64,000 bases of DNA from contig JADLGO010000065.1 in NCBI GenBank assembly GCA_020849275.1, positions 1 through 64,000 on the forward strand, in the 5' to 3' direction. How positions within the stretch are numbered: the stretch's first letter is position 1; every line of letters starts with the position of its first letter. Source of the DNA: Chthonomonadales bacterium (GTDB lineage: Bacteria > Armatimonadota > Chthonomonadetes > Chthonomonadales > CAJBBX01). Shown here piece by piece: positions 57,170-64,000 of the stretch. The translations under genes were made by a program, and so were the position numbers. The notes beneath the pieces are model-generated. The model did no database searches. It was not told the DNA's origin and saw only the letters and a list, made by a program, of their open reading frames with translations.

Positions 57170-58333
57170 TTGCAGCGTCCGGCAGCTTCCATCGCCCTCG
57201 CCTTGCTCCTCCTGCTGCCCGGCCTCGGCGCCACCTCGGCCGCCCCCTCGGATCGCCTGGAGCGAGCGGCGCTTGAGGCGCTCTCCGGCGGCGCCGAGCC
57301 CGTCCGAGGCCGGGCGGAAGCGTGGCTGGTGTGGGCGGAAGGCGCGCAACCCCTCGACGCGACCGACCCGCGTCTCGGAGCGCGCTACGGCGCCGCCTGC
57401 CGGGTCTACGTGGCCGAAAGCGGGCTCTTCGTGCGGCGCTTCACCGTGTGGGCGCCCGACGCCGCCCACCTCCCCTTCGCCCGCAAGGCGGGCCGCTGGC
57501 TCGCCCTGCTGTGGGGCGCCGCTCACGCGCGCTTCGGTATGTCCGCCTCGCGGCTTCGCGGTGCCCCGCTCGACGTGTGGCTGACGCGGTCCGGCGAGGC
57601 CGGAGGCGAGCAGTGGCGCAGCAGCATCTACGTCTACGACGTGATGGCCGAGCGCACGGGCATCGAGTGGGCGCGCACCCTTTCTCACGAGTATGGACAC
57701 TACCTGCTGCCGTCGCCGTCCGGCTACGCGGAGCCCGAGAGCTGGGCGAACGGCCTCCTCGGTGAACGCCTGTTCCTGTCCTGGATGGCCGATGACTTGC
57801 GCTCCGGGGCCGTCTCCGCCGAGGAGGCGCCCTACGTTACCCTCCATGATCTGGACGAGTACCGGGCGCGGCAGGTAACCCCGCTGCTGGATCGCGCTCT
57901 GGCGTCCGGCCCGGATGAGGCGGCGCTCGGGGGCACGGCCATGTCCGCGATGGACGCGTTCACGGCGCTCGAGCTCTATGTGGACGCCGTCTACGGCCCC
58001 GAGGCCATCATGGACGCGCTGATGTACCTTCCCGCGGGCGCGGCGGACCGCGGTCTGCGCGGTCCGGCCTTCGCGGCGGCCTTCGCGGCGTGGGCGAGGG
58101 CTCGGCCCCGATTTGTGACGCGCCTGCCGGCCGGCGACGCCGTCGTCTTCCTGCCGAGGGGCTCATGGAAGGTGGTCAGCGAGGCGCCCGGGCGCCGCGC
58201 GCTGCGCGTGGAGGGCGCGCAGGTGCGAGCGGCCGGCGGCGGTTGGCGTGTGGTGGCAGGGGAGACCCGATGGCGGCGCGTGCGCGCGCCGGGCGCCCCT
58301 GGCCCGTGCACACTCCGGTGGGAGCGGCAATGA
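57170..58333 (+). CDS. Exported zincin-like protein with HEYGH motif, unknown
   Basis: A 387-residue protein with a signal peptide (LQRPAASIALALLLLLPGLG, then ATSAAPSD). A metallopeptidase-like HEXXH helix appears in ARTLSHEYGHYLLP, followed 12 residues later by the Glu of EPESWANGLLGE, which could be the third zinc ligand. No family name was recognised. The C-terminal part (VVFLPRGSWKVVSEAPGRRA) looks like a beta-rich domain. The start is placed at TTG 57170 with GGAG 8 nt upstream. Its stop overlaps the DUF58 start (ATGA). Confidence 0.75.
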   Translation: MQRPAASIALALLLLLPGLGATSAAPSDRLERAALEALSGGAEPVRGRAEAWLVWAEGAQPLDATDPRLGARYGAACRVYVAESGLFVRRFTVWAPDAAHLPFARKAGRWLALLWGAAHARFGMSASRLRGAPLDVWLTRSGEAGGEQWRSSIYVYDVMAERTGIEWARTLSHEYGHYLLPSPSGYAEPESWANGLLGERLFLSWMADDLRSGAVSAEEAPYVTLHDLDEYRARQVTPLLDRALASGPDEAALGGTAMSAMDAFTALELYVDAVYGPEAIMDALMYLPAGAADRGLRGPAFAAAFAAWARARPRFVTRLPAGDAVVFLPRGSWKVVSEAPGRRALRVEGAQVRAAGGGWRVVAGETRWRRVRAPGAPGPCTLRWERQ

Positions 58334-59640
58334 TCCTCACCCGGCGCTGGTTCGCGCTCTTCCTCCTGGGCGGGATCCCGATCGCCCTGAGCGCCGCCTC
58401 GCGCGGTTACCTCGGCCTCGTGGCCGCCTGGGATGGGCTGCTCCTGATGGCGACCATCGTGGACTACTTCCTTCTGCCCGAGCGGGGGCAGATTGAGCTC
58501 GCGCGCCGTGTTGACGACCATCTCGCGTTGGGCGCGCCCAACGCCGTGCAGGTCAGCGTGCGCAACGGGTCTGCCTGGCCCTGGAGGCTCGTGGTGCGCG
58601 ACGAGCCGCCCGCCGGCATGGACAGCGACTTCGCGGACACCTCTTTGCAGCTCGGCCCAGGCTCGCGCAAGGCGCTGACCTATCACGTGCGCCCGACGGC
58701 GCGCGGCGACTACCGCTTTGGCGACCTCTGGTACCGTGTGCGGGGGCGGCTCGGGCTGGTAGCCGCGCAGCGTAAGGTGAGCTCGGCCGCCCCGGTGAAG
58801 GTCTACCCGAACATGCTGGAGGCCGCCAGGTTCACCCTGATGGCGCGGCGCGGCCGTCTGCAGCAGGTGGGCATCCGGGCCGCGCGCCTGGTGGGCGCCG
58901 GGCGCGAGTTCGAGTCGCTGCGCGACTACCAGCCGGACGACGACTACCGGCGAATCGACTGGAAGGCGACGGCGCGCCGGGGCCGCCTCACATCGCGCGA
59001 GTACGAGGTGGAGCGAAGCCAGAACGTCGTTCTGGTGCTCGACGTCGGCCGCACGATGCTGGCGGAGGTTGACGGCATCGCCAAGGTGGACTACGCGGTC
59101 AACGCCGCGCTGCTGCTCGCGTACGTCGCCACGCTCAGCGACGACAAGGTTGGCCTGCTGGTCTTCGCCGACGCCGTGCAGACCTGGATCGCGCCGGCCA
59201 GGGGGCGCTCCCAGGTGTACACGATCCTCGAGGCGCTCTATAACGCTCGCGCGCGCCGGGCGGAGCCCGACTACCGCACGGCCCTCGCCTACCTGAACGC
59301 GCGGTGGCGGCGCCGCTCGCTCATGGTCTGTTTCACGGACCTATGGGACCCGGACTCGGCGCGGCAGACGATGGCGGAGTTGGCGGCGCTGCAGCCTCGC
59401 CACCTGGTCGCCTGTGTGACTTTGATGGACACCCGGGTTCTACGGCGGGCGCAGGCCGATCCCGTGGACATGGACGCCGTCTTCGAGCAGGCGGTCGCGC
59501 GGCAGATGCTGGACGACCGCGCGCGGGCCGTGGCGGAGCTTCAGCAGCGTGGCGTGCTGGTGGTCGACTCCCCCGCCGACCAGCTCTCCGCAGCTCTCGT
59601 CAACCGGTACCTGGAGGTGAAGGAGCGGATGCTCCTGTGA
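58330..59640 (+). CDS. DUF58 domain protein
   Basis: A 436-residue protein with two N-terminal membrane helices (~7-45) and a DUF58/vWA-like domain: GREFESLRDYQPDDDYRRID then WKATARRGRLTSREYEVE is the family signature, and VVLVLDVGRTMLAEVDGI the MIDAS-like region. DUF58 proteins usually sit with MoxR ATPases; none is present here, but SpoIIM and RDD genes follow. It is coupled to the upstream zincin gene by an ATGA overlap. Its 3' end overlaps the convergent SpoIIM gene by 41 bp. Confidence 0.9.
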   Translation: MILTRRWFALFLLGGIPIALSAASRGYLGLVAAWDGLLLMATIVDYFLLPERGQIELARRVDDHLALGAPNAVQVSVRNGSAWPWRLVVRDEPPAGMDSDFADTSLQLGPGSRKALTYHVRPTARGDYRFGDLWYRVRGRLGLVAAQRKVSSAAPVKVYPNMLEAARFTLMARRGRLQQVGIRAARLVGAGREFESLRDYQPDDDYRRIDWKATARRGRLTSREYEVERSQNVVLVLDVGRTMLAEVDGIAKVDYAVNAALLLAYVATLSDDKVGLLVFADAVQTWIAPARGRSQVYTILEALYNARARRAEPDYRTALAYLNARWRRRSLMVCFTDLWDPDSARQTMAELAALQPRHLVACVTLMDTRVLRRAQADPVDMDAVFEQAVARQMLDDRARAVAELQQRGVLVVDSPADQLSAALVNRYLEVKERMLL

Positions 59641-60646
59641 GCGCGCGCGAGGGCGGCTCGAGGGAATCGCGCTCCGGCTCCACGCCTCGGCCCGAGGCGA
59701 AGAGATAGCCATACAGCGCCACGCCCGAGGCAAGGCCGAACGCGATCTTGGCGGCGCGCGGCATGGCGGAGTGGGAGATGAACGCCTCCACGACGCCCGC
59801 GAAGATCAGCAGCGCGATGCCGCCGAGGATGAGCCTGACGGCGTCGCGCGCGGCGAGCACGAGCGCGTCGCGGCGGCGGTAGGGGCCGGGCGCCAGGAGC
59901 GCCCAGCCCAGCGCGATGCCGGCCGCGCCCGCGATGCAGGTCTCGCTCAGCTCCACCACGCCGTGCGGGGCCACGCCCGCCCAGAAGCCGCCGAGTTGGT
60001 GCGCGTGCAGCGTGGCGCCCGCGAAGGCGCCGAGCATGCAGCCGTTGTAGAAGATGAGGGCGACGGTCAGCACGCCGCCGGCGATCCCCAGCGCGAAGGC
60101 GACGAAGCTCACCCTGATGTTGTTGGTCATCAAGAAGCTGGCGAAGACGGCGGCCTCGCCGTCCGGGCGTCCGTCGCTCGTCTTGCCGGATGTCCACGCC
60201 TCCAGCGACGACCGGAAGTCGCTTCCCGGTGGAACGAAAAGGTCGATGTTGGCGCGGGAAGCGGCGACGAGGCTGTAGCTCACGAGGAAGCCAACCACGA
60301 GCGCCAGGACCGCGACGCCGAACTCCGGCAGGCGGCGGCGGAAGGTGCGGGGGAACTCCTCGGTGAAGAAGCGCCGGAGGCCGGACCAGCTCCGCGTGTC
60401 GGCCTGATAGAGGAGGCCGTAGCTTCGCGCGACGAGGTGGTTGAGGTGGGTGACGAGCGAGCCGGTGATGGCATGGGCGCGGGCGTAAGCGAGGTCGGCG
60501 GCGGCGCGGCGGTAGAGCGGGCCGAGCTCGCGCAGCTCGCCCGCATCCAGGCACCGCACGCCGCGCCCCGTCGTGGCCTTCTCGAGGATGGCGCCGAGCC
60601 GCTGCCATGTCGCCTGGCGGCTCTGCACGAATTCGCGTTCGTCCAC
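59600..60646 (-). CDS. SpoIIM family (stage II sporulation protein M-like) membrane protein
   Basis: A 348-residue protein. An N-terminal helical region (REFVQSRQATWQRLGAILEK; LGPLYRRAAADLAYARAHAI) is followed by several membrane helices with the family motifs FLMTNNIRVSFVAFALGIAG, GVLTVALIFYNGCMLGAFAG and APHGVVELSETCIAGAAGIA. It is the non-sporulation homologue often beside RDD and DUF58 genes. The start was set at GTG 60646 with AGGAC upstream; longer starts are possible. It is divergent from the RDD gene. Confidence 0.9.
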   Translation of the reverse strand: MDEREFVQSRQATWQRLGAILEKATTGRGVRCLDAGELRELGPLYRRAAADLAYARAHAITGSLVTHLNHLVARSYGLLYQADTRSWSGLRRFFTEEFPRTFRRRLPEFGVAVLALVVGFLVSYSLVAASRANIDLFVPPGSDFRSSLEAWTSGKTSDGRPDGEAAVFASFLMTNNIRVSFVAFALGIAGGVLTVALIFYNGCMLGAFAGATLHAHQLGGFWAGVAPHGVVELSETCIAGAAGIALGWALLAPGPYRRRDALVLAARDAVRLILGGIALLIFAGVVEAFISHSAMPRAAKIAFGLASGVALYGYLFASGRGVEPERDSLEPPSRALTGASAPSPPGTG

Positions 60647-60756
60647 CGGTCCTGTCCTGACGGCGCCTCGGCGGCGCGGCACGACGACTTCATGATACCA
60701 CGGCCGCGCCCGCCCGTGCGCGGCGCGCTTCGGGGACCGGGGAGCGTTCGGCACGC

Positions 60757-61542
60757 ATGAGCCGCTACATCGAGTTCCCGACGCCCGAGAACGTGGAGGT
60801 CGGCTACGAGCTGGCCGGGATCGGCTCGCGCTTCGTGGCCGCGCTGATCGACCACCTGGCGCAACTCGGGCTGTTCGCCGGCGCAGCGGTGGTCGCCGTG
60901 CTGTTAGGCGGGGGGCTGGCCGGGCTCCGGCCCTTGCTTGGCGGCAGCGCTCCCCTCTGGGCGGTCGCGTTGCTCGTGCTGTGGGGTTTCGTCGTGCTGT
61001 TCGGCTACCATGTCTTCTACGAGTTGCGCTGGGCGGGCCAGTCGCCAGGGAAACGGTATGCCGGGATCCGCGTGGTGCGCGACGGCGGCTATCCCATTGA
61101 CGTCTACGCCTCCGTCGTCCGCAACCTGGTGCGCATCGTCGATTTCCTTCCGCCGCCCTACGGTGCGGCCATCATTTCGGTGTTCGCGAGCGCCGAGTAC
61201 AAGCGGCTGGGCGACTGGGCCGCGGGGACGCTCGTCATCAAGGAGTCGCACGCGGCCTTCGTGGGCGGGCGGAGCGGTTCTCCCTCCCCCATGGTGGCGC
61301 ATTTCCTGTCGCTCGTCCACAGTGCCGACGCGCTGACCCTCGAGGAGTTCACCACGATTCGCCGCTTCGTCGAGCGGCGGAACGAGCTCGAGATCCCGGT
61401 GCAGGCGCACCTTGCCATGCGTCTGGCGGTCCCGCTGATGCGGAAACTCAGACTGGACATCCCGATCGCAGTGCAGTGGCACTACGCCGATCTGCTTGAG
61501 GCCATCGAGCGCCGCTACGTCCAGGAGCGCGGCGTGCTGTGA
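60757..61542 (+). CDS. RDD family membrane protein
   Basis: A 261-residue RDD protein. The family core is present: GIGSRFVAALIDHLAQLGLF (the R and D residues), three to four membrane helices, then WAGQSPGKRYAGIRVVRDGG and RLGDWAAGTLVIKE. The C-terminal ~90 residues form a soluble helical extension (LEEFTTIRRFVERRNELEIP). Some RDD proteins act as Na+(Li+)/H+ antiporters; here the SpoIIM and DUF58 neighbours suggest the membrane-modifying gene set (inference). Confidence 0.9.
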   Translation: MSRYIEFPTPENVEVGYELAGIGSRFVAALIDHLAQLGLFAGAAVVAVLLGGGLAGLRPLLGGSAPLWAVALLVLWGFVVLFGYHVFYELRWAGQSPGKRYAGIRVVRDGGYPIDVYASVVRNLVRIVDFLPPPYGAAIISVFASAEYKRLGDWAAGTLVIKESHAAFVGGRSGSPSPMVAHFLSLVHSADALTLEEFTTIRRFVERRNELEIPVQAHLAMRLAVPLMRKLRLDIPIAVQWHYADLLEAIERRYVQERGVL

Positions 61543-61703
61543 GCGGCGAGCGCGGCGTGCCGGCGCGCCCGCCGGGCGTGTCCCGTGCAGGATCCCTGGG
61601 CGCGCAACGCCGGCGAACGGGCGCGGCCCGCCCTCGGGCGTCGTATGGTAGGTAGCGCGGACAGGCGCCCTGCCGCGCATGCCGACCCACGAAGGAGACC
61701 GCG

Positions 61704-62594
61704 GTGGGCACCCTGACGCTGTGCAAGAGCGAGCTCGAGCTGGGCGGAAGCTACCTCGGGGAGATGTGCGACTCCACGCCGCTGCTCGGCGACTACCCCG
61801 CGCTGCGCGCGCGCCTGTCTGACGAAGGCTATCTGCTGCTTCGCGGATTCCACGATCCTGCCCGCGTGCTGGCCGCGCGCCGGACGATCATTGGCAGTCT
61901 GGATGCCAACGGGCAGATCGACCGCCGCCATCCTCCGATGGACGGGGTGATGGCCGGGGGCGCGCGCGGCGCCTTTCTGGGCGGCTCCAGGGCGCTCACG
62001 CGCACCCCGGAGTTCCTGGCACTGGTCGAGTCCGAGCGCGTGATGGGGTTCTTTGCCGGGTTGCTCGAGGGCGACGTGCTGACGTTCGACTACAAGTGGC
62101 TGCGGGTGGTGGCTTCGGGCGACTTCACCGGAGCGCACTACGACATCGTGTACATGGGCCGCGGCACCACCGATCTCTACACTGTCTGGACGCCGCTTGG
62201 CGATGTGCCCTTTGCCCTGGGGCCACTGGCGGTGCTCGCCGGCTCCCATCGCCTCGAGCGGGTGCGCGACACCTACGGGAAGATGGACGTGGACCGCGAC
62301 CATGTCACCGGCGCGTTTTCGAACGACCCGGTCGCGCTCGTGGACCGGTACGGCGGCACGTGGCGCACGGCTGAGTTCCGCGCCGGCGATGCGCTCGTTT
62401 TCGGCATGTTCACCATGCACGCCTCGATCGCGAACACCTCGGACCGGTACCGCCTGAGCTGCGACACTCGCTACCAGCGCGCCGATGAGCCCGTCGATGA
62501 GCGCTGGATCGGCGAGAACCCGATCGCGCACTATGCCTGGACGAAGGGGGAGACGGTTCCGATGGAGGAGAAGCGGCAAGAATGGCGCGTGTGA
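61704..62594 (+). CDS. Phytanoyl-CoA dioxygenase (PhyH) family protein
   Basis: A 296-residue Fe(II)/2-oxoglutarate oxygenase, the second PhyH protein in the window. The HxD iron motif is GAHYDIVYMGRG; LAVLAGSHRLERVR is the conserved GSH motif; the distal His and Arg are in FTMHASIANTSDRYRLSCDT. It begins at GTG 61704 with GGAGACCGCG upstream. The substrate is unknown. It is not clearly related in sequence to the 31-kb PhyH protein beyond the fold motifs. Confidence 0.88.
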   Translation: MGTLTLCKSELELGGSYLGEMCDSTPLLGDYPALRARLSDEGYLLLRGFHDPARVLAARRTIIGSLDANGQIDRRHPPMDGVMAGGARGAFLGGSRALTRTPEFLALVESERVMGFFAGLLEGDVLTFDYKWLRVVASGDFTGAHYDIVYMGRGTTDLYTVWTPLGDVPFALGPLAVLAGSHRLERVRDTYGKMDVDRDHVTGAFSNDPVALVDRYGGTWRTAEFRAGDALVFGMFTMHASIANTSDRYRLSCDTRYQRADEPVDERWIGENPIAHYAWTKGETVPMEEKRQEWRV

Positions 62595-62606
62595 CGGAAC
62601 CCGCGC

Positions 62607-63848
62607 TCAGCGCGGCCGCGTGTCCGGTGCGTCCGGCTGGCGAGCCGCGGCCGGCCCGTGCGCGGCGGGAAGGCATAGGGTGAACGTGGAACCGCGACCC
62701 AACTCGCTCTCCACGCTCACTGCGCCTCCGTGCGACTCGACGATGTGCTTCACGATGGCAAGGCCGAGCCCGGTCCCGCCGGATTTGCGCGAGCGCGCTC
62801 GGTCGACGCGGTAGAAGCGCTCGAATATGCGCGGCAGTTGGTCGCGCATCATGCCGATTCCGGTGTCGGCCACGCGCACGACGGGGCCATCGGGCCCGGC
62901 CTCGCCGCTCACGCGCACGCTGCCGCCGGCCGGCGTGTACGTGATCGCGTTGTCCACCAGGTTCGCGAACGCCTGCTCGAGCTGCTCGGCGTGGGCGTGC
63001 GCCACCAGGGACCCCGTCGCTTCGCACGTGAGCGCAACACCGGCCTTGGCGGCGGGCCCCCGGAAGCGCTCCACCGTCTGACCGAGCAGGCGAGTCAGAT
63101 CCACGTCGGCTGGCTCCCGCGCGCGCGACTCGGCGTCCGCCAGCACCAGGAGGTTGGCCGAGATGCGCGCCAGGCGTTCGGTCTCCGTGACGATCGTGTC
63201 GAGGAAGCGCTGCGAGACGGCGGGGTCGTCGACCGCGCCGTCTCGCAGCGTCTCGGCCGTCGCCCGGATGGAGGCGAGAGGCGTTCGGAGCTCGTGCGAG
63301 ACGTTTGCGACGAAGTCCCGACGCACCCTCTCCATGTGCCGCCGGTCGGTCCAGTCACGCGCCACGAGAGCCAGCCGAGCCGGGCCGGCGCCGGAAGCCG
63401 GCAGCGGGCGCGCCGAGATGGCGAGGAGGCGCCCGGAAGGCCCGGGTAGCCGCACCTCGGCGTCCCGAGGTTCGCCGCTGTCGAGGGCCTCACGCGCCAG
63501 CGCGCCGAGCTCGTCCGAGAGGGTGCTCAGGAGGAGGCTGTGTCCGACGAGGCCGGCCTGCCCGGCGGGCAGTAGCGCCTCCGCCAGGGGGTTTGCCGAG
63601 GTGACCACCAGGTCCGGCCCGAGCAACACGAGCGCGACACCGCACGCGTCCGCCACTGCGTCGCGCTCGGCCGTGGCGTCGGCGCGCTCGCCCCGCGCGC
63701 CGCCCAGTCGCGCGCTCCCGGCGTCGATCTCGTGTCGGAGGCGCTCCCTCAGGCGCGCCGCTTCGGCACGGGCCACTGCCGCCAGCCGGGCGAGCGCCGC
63801 CGCGGACGCCGCCAGCACCGCGCACACTCCCAGCAGGAGCCAGATCAC
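62607..63848 (-). CDS. Sensor histidine kinase, PhoR-like
   Basis: A 413-residue sensor kinase. One N-terminal membrane helix (WLLLGVCAVLAASAAALARL) precedes a coiled segment and a PAS domain (VALVLLGPDLVVTSANPLAE). The H box is DFVANVSHELRTPLASIRAT; the N box is QAFANLVDNAITYTPAG; the G boxes are RVADTGIGMM and GGTGLGLAIVKHIVESHGG. With one helix and a PAS domain it resembles PhoR. The start at GTG 63848 lies 4 bp after the response regulator stop, so they form a two-component operon. Confidence 0.93.
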   Translation of the reverse strand: MIWLLLGVCAVLAASAAALARLAAVARAEAARLRERLRHEIDAGSARLGGARGERADATAERDAVADACGVALVLLGPDLVVTSANPLAEALLPAGQAGLVGHSLLLSTLSDELGALAREALDSGEPRDAEVRLPGPSGRLLAISARPLPASGAGPARLALVARDWTDRRHMERVRRDFVANVSHELRTPLASIRATAETLRDGAVDDPAVSQRFLDTIVTETERLARISANLLVLADAESRAREPADVDLTRLLGQTVERFRGPAAKAGVALTCEATGSLVAHAHAEQLEQAFANLVDNAITYTPAGGSVRVSGEAGPDGPVVRVADTGIGMMRDQLPRIFERFYRVDRARSRKSGGTGLGLAIVKHIVESHGGAVSVESELGRGSTFTLCLPAAHGPAAARQPDAPDTRPR

Positions 63849-63852
63849 CCGG

Positions 63853-64000
63853 TTACCCGACAGCGAGCTTGTAGCCGACGCCGCGAACGGTGAGGAGGCA
63901 ACGCGGGCGTGCCGGATCGGCCTCCACCTTCTCGCGCAGCCAGCGAACATGGACGTCCACGGTGCGGTCACCCACGTAGGCGTCGGCACCCCACACACGG
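63853..64000 (-). CDS. OmpR/PhoB-type response regulator, C-terminal fragment
   Basis: The window edge cuts this gene; only its last ~48 residues are present. They read [20 protein letters not shown] then [28 protein letters not shown] and a TAA stop. This is the winged-helix DNA-binding end of OmpR/PhoB regulators, including the recognition helix [11 protein letters not shown] and the RGVGYKL wing. It is the partner of the kinase that follows 4 bp later. Confidence 0.95.
   Translation of the reverse strand, partial: RVWGADAYVGDRTVDVHVRWLREKVEADPARPRCLLTVRGVGYKLAVG

Overview
The window is GC-rich chromosomal DNA from a Gram-negative-type bacterium. The gene content best fits Armatimonadota or a neighbouring phylum: H-X9-DG pseudopilins with FTL[IS]ELL leaders, LacI regulators, PhyH oxygenases, paired sulfatases, GH172 (DUF2961), a DUF6785-type membrane protein and an alternative complex III. 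This assignment is an inference from gene families; no rRNA is present to settle it.

Layout. (1) 0.1-0.3 kb: tRNA-Ser(UGA) with its own strong promoter. (2) 0.4-16 kb, minus strand: one uninterrupted respiratory gene string, rrf2 - diheme cytochrome c - narG - narH - narJ - narI - actA - actB - actCD (fused) - actE - actF, behind a near-consensus sigma-70 promoter. It couples a cytoplasm-facing nitrate reductase with alternative complex III under a probable Fe-S Rrf2 regulator. (3) 16-28 kb: sugar isomerase and GH38 mannosidase (divergent), a secreted unknown, a GDPD, then two tandem cassettes of the form LacI regulator - small membrane or lipoprotein - pseudopilin. (4) 28-37 kb: acyltransferase, zinc alcohol dehydrogenase, an unknown, PhyH, then a stretch with damaged genes: a DUF6785-like gene with several frame changes and two stops, a TetR gene without a normal start codon and a DUF6448 gene with a stop in its signal peptide. 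(5) 37-48 kb: GH172, S9 peptidase, DUF885 peptidase-like protein, two sulfatases and a GH57 enzyme, a polymer-degradation neighbourhood.

(6) 48-55.6 kb, minus strand: the conserved ffh - rpsP - khpA - rimM - trmD - rplS - lepB - rnhB::yraN block (the last two fused), followed by an unknown gene, an orphan parA and another unknown gene, all tightly spaced. (7) 55.8-64 kb: M48 protease, a secreted HEXXH zincin, a DUF58 - SpoIIM - RDD cluster, a second PhyH and a PhoR/PhoB-like two-component pair whose regulator runs off the right edge.

The points most worth following up are the nar-ACIII supercluster with its ActC-ActD fusion, the duplicated LacI / small membrane protein / pseudopilin cassette, and the cluster of gene-inactivating lesions at 22.7 and 32-37 kb. 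No CRISPR array, insertion sequence or prophage was seen.
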